A DNA stretch of 64,000 nucleotides from JAYVJH01 sp043777595. GTDB taxonomy: Bacteria > Bacteroidota > Bacteroidia > Cytophagales > Spirosomataceae. Shown here piece after piece: positions 17,817 to 26,603 of the stretch. The stretch's first letter is position 1. Every line of letters starts with the position of its first letter. The notes under the pieces were generated by a model that saw nothing but the letters and a program-made list of their open reading frames with translations, searched no databases and had not been told where the DNA came from. Made by a program: the position numbers and the translations under genes. The stretch lies in NCBI GenBank assembly GCA_043777595.1, contig JAYWHT010000060.1:55368-119367 (forward strand). The letters run 5' to 3'.

Positions 17817-19736
17817 ATGCAAATTACACCTGGACAACTACTGGCGCAAATCAATACTCCCGACGACTTACGCAAATTTGACAAAGCCCAACTCCCCCAA
17901 GTCTGTAAAGAACTACGTCAGTATATTATTGACATGGTGTCGGTTTATGGAGGCCATTTTGGGGCAAGTCTGGGCGTAGTAGAACTGACGGTTGCTCTAC
18001 ATTATGCTTTCAATACTCCCGACGACCAAGTTGTTTGGGACGTAGGTCATCAGGCTTATGGCCACAAAATTTTGACAGGTCGCCGAGACAATTTTCACAC
18101 CAATCGGTTATATGGTGGGTTGTCGGGCTTTCCAAAACGCAAAGAGAGTGAGTACGATGCCTTTGGTGTAGGTCATTCATCGACTTCTATCTCGGCTGCG
18201 CTGGGTATGGCTTTTGGGTCTGACCTTAAAAATGAAAAACGCCAACACGTGGCCGTTATTGGGGACGGCTCAATGACAGCAGGAATGGCTTTTGAGGCAA
18301 TGAACCACGCTGGCGACAGTGATGCCAATGTTTTGATAATACTCAACGACAACTGTATGGCCATTGACCCCAACGTAGGGGCCTTGAAAGAATACCTAAC
18401 CGACATCACAACCTCACACACCTACAACCGTGTGAAAGATGATATATGGAATTTACTGGGTAAAATGAGTAAGTTTGGTAAAAGTGCCAGAGAGATTGTA
18501 GCACGTATCGAAGACGGTCTCAAAACTACAATTTTGAAACAAAGTAATTTGTTTGAATCGCTCAACTTGCGGTATTTTGGCCCTGTCGATGGCCACGATA
18601 TTGATTATTTGGTACACGTACTCAATGACTTAAAAGATATTTCAGGCCCCAAAATATTACACGTCATCACAACCAAAGGCAAGGGCTACGAGCTGGCCGA
18701 AAAAGACCAGACACTTTGGCACGCCCCCGGCAAGTTTGATAAAATAACGGGTGAAATTTTCAAGAAAATACCAGACAAACCACAACCACCCAAATACCAA
18801 GAAGTTTTTGGACATACCATCGTAGAACTCGCCGAAGCCAACCCGCTCATTGTGGGCGTAACGCCAGCCATGCCATCGGGTTCGTCGTTGAATATTATGA
18901 TGAAAGCCATGCCCAAAAGAGCCTTTGACGTAGGTATTGCAGAGCAGCACGCCGTAACGTTTTCGGCAGGTATGGCTACGCAGGGAGCGGTGGTGTTTTG
19001 TAATATTTATTCAACCTTCATGCAGCGTGCCTACGACCAAGTTGTGCATGACGTGTGTATTCAGAATTTACCTGTTATCTTTTGTTTAGACCGTGCAGGT
19101 TTTGCAGGTGCCGACGGCCCCACACACCACGGAGCCTATGATATTGCTTACATGCGTTGTATTCCTAATATGGTAGTAGCCGCACCTATGAACGAGCAAG
19201 AACTCAGAAATATGATGTTTACGGCACAATCTGCTGATTTTCAGAGTGGTAGCCGTGCCATAACGCTGCGCTACCCACGAGGCGAGGGCGTAATGCCACA
19301 ATGGCGCACACCACTCGAAGCCATCGAAATCGGTAAAGGTCGTAAAATAAGAGACGGTAGAGGTGTTGCTATTTTGAGTATTGGCCACATTGGCAACTAT
19401 GCCGTTACAGCTTGTGAAACCTTAGAAAACGAAGGTGTTGACATAGCTCACTATGATTTGAGATTTGTAAAACCCCTTGACGAAGCCCTGCTTCACGAGG
19501 TATTTCAAAACTTTGAGAACGTAATCACAATAGAAGATGGCTGCTTGCAAGGTGGTATGGGCTCGGCGGTGTTGGAGTTTATGGCCGACAATAATTATTT
19601 TGTACGCCTAAAACGCCTTGGTATTCCAGACTTAATCATTGAACACGGTGAGCCAATAGAGCTTCACCACGAGTGTGGGTTCGACCCCGAAGGTATTGTT
19701 TTGACAGCCCGAGAAATGGTGGGCATTTTGGTATAA
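17817..19736 (+). CDS. dxs: 1-deoxy-D-xylulose-5-phosphate synthase
   Basis: Dxs condenses pyruvate and glyceraldehyde-3-phosphate, the entry step of the MEP isoprenoid pathway. The 639-residue protein has GHQAYGHKILTGRR near the N-terminus, the thiamine-pyrophosphate motif GDGSMTAGMAFEAMN to NDNCMAI, the DVGIAEQHAVTFSAGMA motif with the catalytic Glu, and DRAGFAGADGPTHHG. The 213 bases upstream (17604-17816) are AT-rich and hold no gene that I can see. It converges on the next gene with 8 bases between stops. Confidence 0.97.
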   Translation: MQITPGQLLAQINTPDDLRKFDKAQLPQVCKELRQYIIDMVSVYGGHFGASLGVVELTVALHYAFNTPDDQVVWDVGHQAYGHKILTGRRDNFHTNRLYGGLSGFPKRKESEYDAFGVGHSSTSISAALGMAFGSDLKNEKRQHVAVIGDGSMTAGMAFEAMNHAGDSDANVLIILNDNCMAIDPNVGALKEYLTDITTSHTYNRVKDDIWNLLGKMSKFGKSAREIVARIEDGLKTTILKQSNLFESLNLRYFGPVDGHDIDYLVHVLNDLKDISGPKILHVITTKGKGYELAEKDQTLWHAPGKFDKITGEIFKKIPDKPQPPKYQEVFGHTIVELAEANPLIVGVTPAMPSGSSLNIMMKAMPKRAFDVGIAEQHAVTFSAGMATQGAVVFCNIYSTFMQRAYDQVVHDVCIQNLPVIFCLDRAGFAGADGPTHHGAYDIAYMRCIPNMVVAAPMNEQELRNMMFTAQSADFQSGSRAITLRYPRGEGVMPQWRTPLEAIEIGKGRKIRDGRGVAILSIGHIGNYAVTACETLENEGVDIAHYDLRFVKPLDEALLHEVFQNFENVITIEDGCLQGGMGSAVLEFMADNNYFVRLKRLGIPDLIIEHGEPIELHHECGFDPEGIVLTAREMVGILV

Positions 19737-19744
19737 ATCCTAAC

Positions 19745-21013
19745 CTAAATTCTATCTAAATCGAGTTTATTTACTTCGTTTTTTACAAACCAAGCAACTA
19801 CCAGCGTTGAAACTACAAAATAAGCCAGTATAACGTAAATAGCCCAGCCGAATAGCGTTTGGCTCATGCCAAACCAGTCGCCAGTAATGACGATGATAGC
19901 TACACCAATTAGGTTTTTGGCGGCCTCGTAGTAGATTGCACTTGGGTTTTTGTCCATCAATTCTGAATATGCAAAGACAGTCAAAAACAAAAATGCACCA
20001 TAATAAAACATATTGGGCATTCCAATCTTGGCAACGTTATTGAACAAATAATACAACAGAAAGTACGTAAACAAAAACTGAAACCAAGTCCAAACTTTGA
20101 GTTTTAGTGAAGCCGTAGGGTTATATTTTTGAAAACTATACGGGTCTTCGATTTTAAAATCTGGGTATATTGTCTGTACATCGACTGGCCGCCAACCTGT
20201 TGGCATAAACCAAATACGAAACTTATCAGCCCAACTCTGCGCACGCCACGCATCTTGCATGAGTAACCAAAGATGCTGAAAATTGATTTTTATGGGATTC
20301 CAAGTCCCAGCAGGCCGTGTAATACCATAAACGGGTGGTATGTGTGGTAGTTCTTCTTGAAAAGTACCAAAAATTTTATCCCAAACAATAAATATCTGTC
20401 CGTGGTTTTTGTCTAAATATTCGGGGTTGATAGCATGATGCACACGGTGATGCGAGGGTGTTACGATGATATATTCCAAAAAACCCAATTTACCGATATA
20501 AACCGTATGATACCAAAACTGAGCAAAAAGATGGAGTGGCGCAACAATACCAATAACTGCCGTAGGCACACCCAACAAAGCGGCTGGCAATAAAAAGACC
20601 GTAAAAAGACTCACAAAAGTAGAAATACTCTGCCGCAGGGCGCAGGCCAAATTAAACTCTTCGCTGCTGTGGTGAATGGCGTGTTTGTTCCAAAAAAAGT
20701 TTACTTGGTGCGCCATTCTATGCACTGCATAGCCAGCAAAGTCGAGAGCAACAAAGGCTACAACATAAACCCACCAGCCAGACGAAATACTAAAAACAGC
20801 CCAATGCTCGACCATGTATTGATAGGTCAAGATAGATACACTTAGCCCCAATACGTCTTTGATGGCATTGGTATAGCCCGAACTCATGCTCGATAGCGTG
20901 TCCATGGTATTGAATGGATCTTTGCGTGTCCAATAACCGTAGCCTTTTTCGAGCAATACTAATACCAGAAAAGCAGGCGTAACAATGCTCAGTATCTTAC
21001 CGTAAGTTTCCAT
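19745..21013 (-). CDS. sterol desaturase / fatty acid hydroxylase superfamily protein
   Basis: An integral membrane di-iron enzyme candidate. The eight-His signature is complete: HRMAH (about 100), HAIHH (about 114) and HRVHH (about 195). Its length of 422 residues and the extra C-terminal membrane segments resemble alkylglycerol monooxygenase-like members. The family hydroxylates lipids using oxygen; the lipid acted on here is unknown. No lipid biosynthesis gene is adjacent. Confidence 0.88.
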   Translation of the reverse strand: METYGKILSIVTPAFLVLVLLEKGYGYWTRKDPFNTMDTLSSMSSGYTNAIKDVLGLSVSILTYQYMVEHWAVFSISSGWWVYVVAFVALDFAGYAVHRMAHQVNFFWNKHAIHHSSEEFNLACALRQSISTFVSLFTVFLLPAALLGVPTAVIGIVAPLHLFAQFWYHTVYIGKLGFLEYIIVTPSHHRVHHAINPEYLDKNHGQIFIVWDKIFGTFQEELPHIPPVYGITRPAGTWNPIKINFQHLWLLMQDAWRAQSWADKFRIWFMPTGWRPVDVQTIYPDFKIEDPYSFQKYNPTASLKLKVWTWFQFLFTYFLLYYLFNNVAKIGMPNMFYYGAFLFLTVFAYSELMDKNPSAIYYEAAKNLIGVAIIVITGDWFGMSQTLFGWAIYVILAYFVVSTLVVAWFVKNEVNKLDLDRI

Positions 21014-21087
21014 TTTTATTGTATAATTTTAACAAAAATAGGTAATAATAAAAGAAAAAGAAACATTAAAAAGCTATTGAACAGGCT

Positions 21088-22125
21088 TTATTGTTCAATT
21101 AAAAACTCAACTCTCCGATTTTGGCTTAAACTACCCTCCGACTGGCCACTGCTGATGGGCTTGGTGCCGCCATAACCACGAATCGTAATGCGGTTTTCGT
21201 CAATGCCCTTTCGTATCAAATAACTTGCCACAACCTTAGCACGATTTTCGGACAATGACAAGTTGAGGCGAGGGTCGCCCACATTGTCGGTATGGCCTGC
21301 TATTTCTACTTTTTTGTTGGGGGTGTTTTTTAATAATTCTACCAATTTATCAAGAGCCGAATAAGACTGCGACAGTAATACATAACTACTCTGTTCAAAC
21401 GATACATTATCGAGTATTATGGCTTTTGGTTTTTCTGGTTTTGGCTCAATGCTTACAGTTGCCGTAGGCTTTGCTTCGGGTGCTGGTGCTGGTTTTTGTG
21501 TTGGGGTTATTATTTTTATTTCAGACAAGTCCACCTCAACAGGTTTTGGTTTTTCTATAACTACGGGCGGCTGTATTTTTTTGGCAATAGGCTTGGGCGG
21601 CTCTGTTGGCTCGGTCTCAATAACTTTGGGAAGCTCAATCGGTTTGGGAACGGCTTTGAAATAGTTTGCGGGGCTAATCAAGACAGGTTGTTGAGAGTTG
21701 GGTATTTGCCAAAATAGCTGGATAACTCCGCCCAATACTTCATTAAAATAATCGACACGTATGTCATAATATTTTCCAGCCTCCATGATAATCTTTCCAG
21801 CCATCTTGACCGAATTGTTCAACTGCCAAGATTCGATAATAAGTTTATTACCAATCCAAACCCTGATACCATCATCGACTTTGGCCGAAAACAGATATGT
21901 ACCAGTTGTAGGTGCGTAAATTTTACCAGTCCAGCGCATCGAGTAGTCGGTTTCTGATAACCCTTTGATGGGGGCATTTAACCACGAAAAGTCTAACTTT
22001 GCATCGGTGCGAGTGGCTACTTTTCGATTGAAATCTTTGCCGTCAAAATATTCGCCTTGTAAGCCAGACTGCGCAAAGATAGGGGTAGTTATTGTTAGGA
22101 GTAAGGGTAAAAAAAGTGTTTTCAT
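21088..22125 (-). CDS. OmpA-family protein with an N-terminal PA14 domain
   Basis: The secreted protein combines a signal peptide, a PA14 domain (about 20-150, YFDGKDF to VDDGIRVWIGN), a Pro/Lys-rich linker (about 160-235) and an OmpA C-terminal domain (about 245-345, with AGHTDNVGDPRLNLSLSENRA). PA14 domains bind glycans and OmpA domains bind peptidoglycan, so it probably links the outer membrane or an extracellular ligand to the cell wall. I chose ATG 22125, which begins a good signal peptide. It is 114 bases past nuoJ on the same strand. Confidence 0.88.
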   Translation of the reverse strand: MKTLFLPLLLTITTPIFAQSGLQGEYFDGKDFNRKVATRTDAKLDFSWLNAPIKGLSETDYSMRWTGKIYAPTTGTYLFSAKVDDGIRVWIGNKLIIESWQLNNSVKMAGKIIMEAGKYYDIRVDYFNEVLGGVIQLFWQIPNSQQPVLISPANYFKAVPKPIELPKVIETEPTEPPKPIAKKIQPPVVIEKPKPVEVDLSEIKIITPTQKPAPAPEAKPTATVSIEPKPEKPKAIILDNVSFEQSSYVLLSQSYSALDKLVELLKNTPNKKVEIAGHTDNVGDPRLNLSLSENRAKVVASYLIRKGIDENRITIRGYGGTKPISSGQSEGSLSQNRRVEFLIEQ

Positions 22126-22239
22126 AAACTGTTTGTAGATTGCAAAAATAAGAAAGCCAATTTCTGCAAAATTCTGCAAAAACACCAGCTTAATTTATGC
22201 AAGCACTTTCAAAACCGTTATGAGTGGTCGTTTTTGATT

Positions 22240-22749
22240 TTAATAGTGCCTATCGCCCACTTCCCGTTTGCCAAGCATGACAGCACCAGCCATGGCTATC
22301 AAAAACAAAATCGAGGCCAGTTCAAAGGGAAGCAGGTAGTCGTTGTAGAGTACATCACCGAGACGTTCGACCATACCCACCTGTGAGTCGAAGTTGAGTA
22401 CCGGGCCACCCAAAAAGGCTTTGCGAAGCACTGCCACCATAATTACGCCCATCGTACCACCTACAATGGCGGCTGCTATTTTGGTAATATTGGTTTTGGC
22501 TTCTTCGTCTTCTTTGCGTAAGTTCAAAAACATGATTACAAACAAAAAAAGCACCATAATAGCCCCTGCATAAACGATGATATTGACAACTGCCAAAAAT
22601 TGGGCATTGAGCAAAACATAATGCCCTGACAAACAAAAGAACGTTAGTATCAAATATAGTACACTATTGATGGGGCTTTTGGACATAATGACCATGAACG
22701 CGCTCAAAATGGTCAGGAAAGACAGGAAGTAAAATAATTTATCGGCCAT
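22240..22749 (-). CDS. nuoJ: NADH-quinone oxidoreductase subunit J
   Basis: NuoJ is a membrane subunit of respiratory complex I next to the quinone channel. The 169-residue protein has five hydrophobic segments and the family core NIIVYAGAIMVLFLFVIM (about 54-72), including the pi-bulge helix with Gly and Ala. It follows nuoI by 4 bases. It is the last nuo gene here: nuoK, L, M and N do not follow, because an OmpA/PA14 gene comes next. Confidence 0.94.
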   Translation of the reverse strand: MADKLFYFLSFLTILSAFMVIMSKSPINSVLYLILTFFCLSGHYVLLNAQFLAVVNIIVYAGAIMVLFLFVIMFLNLRKEDEEAKTNITKIAAAIVGGTMGVIMVAVLRKAFLGGPVLNFDSQVGMVERLGDVLYNDYLLPFELASILFLIAMAGAVMLGKREVGDRHY

Positions 22750-22753
22750 GGTT

Positions 22754-23332
22754 TTATAGTTGTATTCTGGGTTGTGGCGTTAGGTCGTTAGTATCTTGAT
22801 ATAGGGCTTCTTCTTTTGTCCAAGCAGTGCGTAGGTAGCGGTTGTTCATGTCTTCAACGAGTTTATCTTTACCATAAATCACTTGATCTCGCTCTGTAAA
22901 AACAGGCACAAACTTGTCGTGTTGCAGGTAAATGGCTTGTTTTGGGCAGGCTTCTTCGCACAGGCCACAAAAAATACAGCGTAGCATATTGATTTCATAA
23001 ACGGCGGCATATTTTTCTTCTCGGTATAGCTTTTCTTGGCTTTTGGTTCGTTCAGCGGCTACCATCGAGATAGCCTCTGCTGGGCAAGCCACTGCACAAA
23101 GGCCACAAGCTGTGCAGCGTTCGGCACCATTTTCGTCTCGTTTCAGTACGTGTTCACCCCTAAAAACTGGTCCTAAGTTTTTCTTTACTTCTGGGTATTG
23201 TATCGTTACTTTTTTCATAAAAAAGTGTTTGATAGTAATGCCCAGCCCCGTTGCGATGGCAGGAAGATATATACTTTCAGCAAAAGTCATTTTTTTATTG
23301 CTGACTTGTTTTGAGCGATTTGTTAATTGCAT
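22754..23332 (-). CDS. nuoI: NADH-quinone oxidoreductase subunit I
   Basis: NuoI carries the N6a and N6b clusters that pass electrons toward quinone. Both 4Fe-4S motifs are present: CTACGLCAVACPAEAI and CIFCGLCEEACPKQAI. I chose ATG 23332 over a TTG two codons upstream. It starts 90 bases after nuoH, and that gap holds a repeat-rich region. The C-terminal part is longer than in short NuoI proteins, a normal Bacteroidota feature. Confidence 0.96.
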   Translation of the reverse strand: MQLTNRSKQVSNKKMTFAESIYLPAIATGLGITIKHFFMKKVTIQYPEVKKNLGPVFRGEHVLKRDENGAERCTACGLCAVACPAEAISMVAAERTKSQEKLYREEKYAAVYEINMLRCIFCGLCEEACPKQAIYLQHDKFVPVFTERDQVIYGKDKLVEDMNNRYLRTAWTKEEALYQDTNDLTPQPRIQL

Positions 23333-23352
23333 AGTCAATGTGCCGATGTGCT

Positions 23353-23411
23353 AATATGCCGATGTGCCGATGTTACAATTTTAGCCATTGGCATATTGAA
23401 ACATCGGCACA
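23353..23411. repeat. overlapping inverted repeats between nuoH and nuoI
   Basis: TGTGCCGATGTT (23363-23374) pairs with AACATCGGCACA (23400-23411), and AATATGCC (23353-23360) with GGCATATT (23390-23397). The two pairs interleave, so they could form alternative hairpins or a pseudoknot-like fold. Short direct copies of TGCCGATGTG lie at 23341-23350 too. This is the only A-to-I junction of the operon without an accessory gene. Confidence 0.65.
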
Positions 23412-23422
23412 CTGACATATTA

Positions 23423-24520
23423 TTATTTTAAAAAATTAGTAATCAATGGTTTTAAGAACAAAATAGCCGAGCCTGTCAGTACGATATTGACCATGGCCAG
23501 CGGTATGAGTTTTTTCCAGCCCAAGTTCATAAGTTGGTCATAGCGAAAACGTGGTAATGTCCAGCGAATCCACATATAGAAAAAGATAAAGAAAAATATT
23601 TTGCCAAAAAACGCAATCGTACCCAGCAACGTTGCTACGTTATGCCCAGCGATTTCACCCAAGCCTGCCATTAGTTTGTCATGTACCCAGTCCATGCCTG
23701 GATAATTAAATCCCCCAAAATACAGACACGAAATAATGGCCGATGATGCAAACATATTGATATATTCGGCAAACAAATAAAAGCCTAATTTCATAGAACT
23801 GTACTCGGTATGATAGCCACCAATGAGTTCGGTTTCGCACTCGGGCAGGTCAAAAGGTGTACGGTTACATTCGGCAAAGGCGCAGGTCAAGAAAATAATA
23901 AAGCCCAGCGGCTGATAAAAAATATTCCAATTGCCGCCATGTTGTTGCTCTACGATGGTACGGATTGAGAGCGAGCCAGTCATCATCAAAACGGCAATAA
24001 TGGACAAACCCATCGAAACCTCGTAGCTAATGTTTTGCGAAGCAGCACGGATAGCACCCAGCAGCGAAAATTTATTGTTCGACGCCCAACCTCCAATCAT
24101 CAGGCCATATACACCCAACGAAACCACGCCAAAGACATACAAAATACCAATATTTACGTCGATGCCTTGCACAGGTATAGTCCAGACTTTATCGGCATCA
24201 ACGGCGTACTTGATACTATCGCCAAACGGAATAACGGCGCTCGCCATCAAGGCCGTAAGCATGGCCAAGCAGGGGCCAATGATAAAGAGCCATTTGTTGG
24301 CCTGTGCAGGTATAAAGTCTTCTTTCAAAAACATTTTGACGGCATCGGCAATGGGTTGCAACAAGCCTGCTGGTCCAGCACGATTAGGGCCAATGCGATC
24401 TTGTATAAAGGCGGCTACTTTGCGCTCGGCATAAGTCGAGTAGGTAGCAATGAGCAGCGTTATGCCAAATGTAAGCAAGATAATGATGCTGGTAATGATG
24501 AATCCTAATGAAATGGTCAT
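23423..24520 (-). CDS. nuoH: NADH-quinone oxidoreductase subunit H
   Basis: NuoH forms much of the quinone-binding chamber at the junction of the membrane and peripheral arms. The 365-residue protein has the family motifs AERKVAAFIQDRIGPNRAGP near the N-terminus, EYINMFASSAI, and the loop CNRTPFDLPECETELIGGYHTEYS near residue 230, rich in acidic residues. Eight or nine hydrophobic segments fit the family. A RelE-type module lies between it and nuoG. Confidence 0.97.
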   Translation of the reverse strand: MTISLGFIITSIIILLTFGITLLIATYSTYAERKVAAFIQDRIGPNRAGPAGLLQPIADAVKMFLKEDFIPAQANKWLFIIGPCLAMLTALMASAVIPFGDSIKYAVDADKVWTIPVQGIDVNIGILYVFGVVSLGVYGLMIGGWASNNKFSLLGAIRAASQNISYEVSMGLSIIAVLMMTGSLSIRTIVEQQHGGNWNIFYQPLGFIIFLTCAFAECNRTPFDLPECETELIGGYHTEYSSMKLGFYLFAEYINMFASSAIISCLYFGGFNYPGMDWVHDKLMAGLGEIAGHNVATLLGTIAFFGKIFFFIFFYMWIRWTLPRFRYDQLMNLGWKKLIPLAMVNIVLTGSAILFLKPLITNFLK

Positions 24521-24593
24521 GTTTTTATTATTGATTTCGGACGTTAGACGGTGAATTTTAGATTTCTTTTTCTAATATCTATCGTTCAATATC

Positions 24594-24917
24594 TTAATTA
24601 TTTAATTCTTTTAATCGTTTTATAATTTCTGTGTCTGAGATGTCACTTTGTTCTGATTTGTCGTAAATAGAGAGCAAAGTTAGTGTTTCTTTTTCTATTA
24701 AAATATTCGTAACCACCCTCGCACCACCGCTTTTACCTGTATTTTTTGAGGCTATTTTCAAGCGTATTTTATAACAATTTCGTCCGAGTGGTGTGCCTTG
24801 AAAAGGGCTTTCTTGTAACTGATTTAACAACATAGTAACATCATTAAGCAACGAAGGGTATTTTTTGGTCAAATGCTTCAGTTCTTTACGAAAAATTGGA
24901 AGAGATTTAATCTGCAT
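24594..24917 (-). CDS. RelE/ParE-like toxin inside the nuo operon
   Basis: The 107-residue protein has the same pattern as the toxin at 17271-17603: FRKELKHLTKKYPS, then GRNCYKIRLKIASKNTGKSG, VVTNILI and LLSIYDKSEQSD. I chose ATG 24917, which overlaps the antitoxin's last codons. The antitoxin gene lies upstream in the same strand, so the pair sits between nuoG and nuoH and would be transcribed with them. Confidence 0.82.
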   Translation of the reverse strand: MQIKSLPIFRKELKHLTKKYPSLLNDVTMLLNQLQESPFQGTPLGRNCYKIRLKIASKNTGKSGGARVVTNILIEKETLTLLSIYDKSEQSDISDTEIIKRLKELNN

Positions 24918-25176
24918 GATAACCCTCATTTTTTAATTCCTCTCGCAACTCAGCTATCATTTCAAAAGCATCTTGTAATTCAATTTTGCCCTGCCTTGCC
25001 AGGTTCACTTCTTCAACAGCTTTTTTGAGATTTCTCAAAATACGTTTGTCTTCCGAAGAAACTTTTACCGATTCGGCTTTTCTGCGCCGAACATTTACAT
25101 AGTCAAACTCTTTGAGCAAGGTCATTATAAACCTACTCTTTGATTCGTCTTTTACGGTCAATAAAAATTCTGACAT
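24907..25176 (-). CDS. antitoxin of the nuo-embedded RelE module
   Basis: This 89-residue protein is largely helical, with a charged central region (VRRRKAESVKVSSEDKRILRN) and a C-terminal EVNLARQGKIELQDAFEMIAEL like the antitoxin at 17075-17281. It overlaps its toxin by 11 bases. It starts 43 bases after nuoG ends. Antitoxins of this type both bind their toxin and repress their own promoter; no separate promoter is evident here. Confidence 0.75.
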   Translation of the reverse strand: MSEFLLTVKDESKSRFIMTLLKEFDYVNVRRRKAESVKVSSEDKRILRNLKKAVEEVNLARQGKIELQDAFEMIAELREELKNEGYHAD

Positions 25177-25219
25177 AATTTTATGAAAGCCCCAACCCCG
25201 AAGGGACTTATTTAAAGAT

Positions 25220-26275
25220 TTAATTTACTAATTCTTTCACATCTGTATTATACGCTCGGCTGTCGTCAATTTTCTTGTATTGACTTGCGGCTAATTTCAA
25301 ACCAAAGTCTGATTTTTTGATATTTGCTGAATATTTATTTGCCGAAATGACTGAGTGGCGGGCGATAGTCGTTGGGCCTTCGATTGTCCAGTCAGATGTT
25401 TTCTTTTTTTCAAAACGGCATTTATTACAAATAAATTCATTGACTTCGCCCCACTGGTTTTTGCGAGCCGTTACTCTTATTACTTCATCGCCTTTGTACC
25501 AGAGCGTTACTTTGCCCGAGCATTTGTCGCAATCGCAGTGGGCATCTACTGGTTTGGAGAACCACACACGGCTCTTGAATCGGTAGGTTTTGTCGGTCAA
25601 TGCACCCACAGGGCAAACGTCGATGACATTCCCCGAGAAGTCGTTGTCTATTACTTTTTCTATGTAAGTACTGATTTCCGAATGATCGCCACGGTTGAGT
25701 ACGCCATGCACACGGTTGTCGGTAATTTGGTCGGCAGTATAAACGCAGCGATAGCACAATATACAGCGAGTCATGTGTAGTTGTATTTTGTCACCGAGGT
25801 CTATTTTGTCGAAAGTACGGCGTTCTTCTTCGTAGCGAGTACCTTCACGGCCATGCTCGTAGGCAAAGTCTTGGAGGTGACACTCGCCAGCTTGGTCGCA
25901 TACGGGGCAGTCGAGGGGGTGATTTAACAACAAAAACTCTACAATGCCCTTGCGAGTTTCGAGTACGGCCTCGTTGGTGGTGTTTTCTACAATCATGCCA
26001 TCTTGCACGGTCGTCATACACGACGGCACGAGCTTGGGCATAGGCCGTGGGTCTTTGGCAGAGCCAGCCGCTACCTTAACCAAACAAGCCCGACACTTGC
26101 CACCCGAGCCTTTGAGTGGCTCGTAGTAGCACATAGCGGGCGGTGCTAAGTGCCTTTTGGAGGCATCGGCTTCGGCTATTTTGCGGCCTACTTGCATGAT
26201 GGTTGTGCCAGCAGGCACTTCTACCTCAATACCATCAAATGTTACTTTTAATAACTGTGGTGCGGTGTTTTCCAT
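25220..26275 (-). CDS. nuoG: NADH-quinone oxidoreductase subunit G, short form
   Basis: NuoG carries Fe-S clusters in the electron input arm. Seen are the 2Fe-2S ligands in CYYEPLKGSGGKCRACLVKV and PSC, the HPLDCPVCDQAGECHLQDF cluster site, the 4Fe-4S motif RCILCYRCV with VCPVGAL, and CDCDKCSG to CNKCRFEKK at residues about 245-285. The protein ends at 351, without the large molybdopterin-like C-terminal domain of classic NuoG (about 700-900 residues). Short forms like this are known in Bacteroidota, so this need not be a truncation. Confidence 0.92.
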   Translation of the reverse strand: MENTAPQLLKVTFDGIEVEVPAGTTIMQVGRKIAEADASKRHLAPPAMCYYEPLKGSGGKCRACLVKVAAGSAKDPRPMPKLVPSCMTTVQDGMIVENTTNEAVLETRKGIVEFLLLNHPLDCPVCDQAGECHLQDFAYEHGREGTRYEEERRTFDKIDLGDKIQLHMTRCILCYRCVYTADQITDNRVHGVLNRGDHSEISTYIEKVIDNDFSGNVIDVCPVGALTDKTYRFKSRVWFSKPVDAHCDCDKCSGKVTLWYKGDEVIRVTARKNQWGEVNEFICNKCRFEKKKTSDWTIEGPTTIARHSVISANKYSANIKKSDFGLKLAASQYKKIDDSRAYNTDVKELVN

Positions 26276-26278
26276 AAA

Positions 26279-26602
26279 TTATATTTCGAAACTATTTTTT
26301 TGAAATATTACTTTCCCTACCCGATTGATATGTTCAAGTAGTTCTGTGTTTTTTATTTGTCTATAAATTAAAATATCAAATGTGTAAGGTAGTAATAAAT
26401 CATCAAGTGATAGGTCTATTTTATTGAGTAATTGTAAATTGATGTTTTTGCCAACTAATGCTAAGTCTATGTCTGAACCTATTTTAAAATTACCTTTCGC
26501 CCTTGAACCGTACAAAATTACTTGCTCAATTTGAGAAAATTGAGCAAAGATGGCTTTGATTTTTTCAATATTATCGTTTTTTAATCCGTATTGTATTATC
26601 AT
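26279..26602 (-). CDS. MNT-domain nucleotidyltransferase (toxin-antitoxin type)
   Basis: The minimal nucleotidyltransferase motif is visible as LYGSRAKG followed by GSDIDLAL (about residues 36-52), with a third acidic residue in the FDILIYRQ strand. Proteins like this pair with HEPN or HI0074-like partners, in which the MNT protein acts as antitoxin by modifying its partner with AMP in studied cases. It overlaps nothing and lies 3 bases upstream of nuoG and 1 base after its partner. Confidence 0.85.
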   Translation of the reverse strand: MIIQYGLKNDNIEKIKAIFAQFSQIEQVILYGSRAKGNFKIGSDIDLALVGKNINLQLLNKIDLSLDDLLLPYTFDILIYRQIKNTELLEHINRVGKVIFQKNSFEI

Positions 26603-26603
26603 C

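Noticed and set aside
23341..23411. Possible CRISPR-like repeats
   Set aside because: Repeats are short, overlapping and without regular spacers; no cas gene is in the window.
25220..26275. NuoG as a truncated pseudogene
   Set aside because: All cluster ligands are present, the end is clean, and short NuoG forms are usual in related bacteria.
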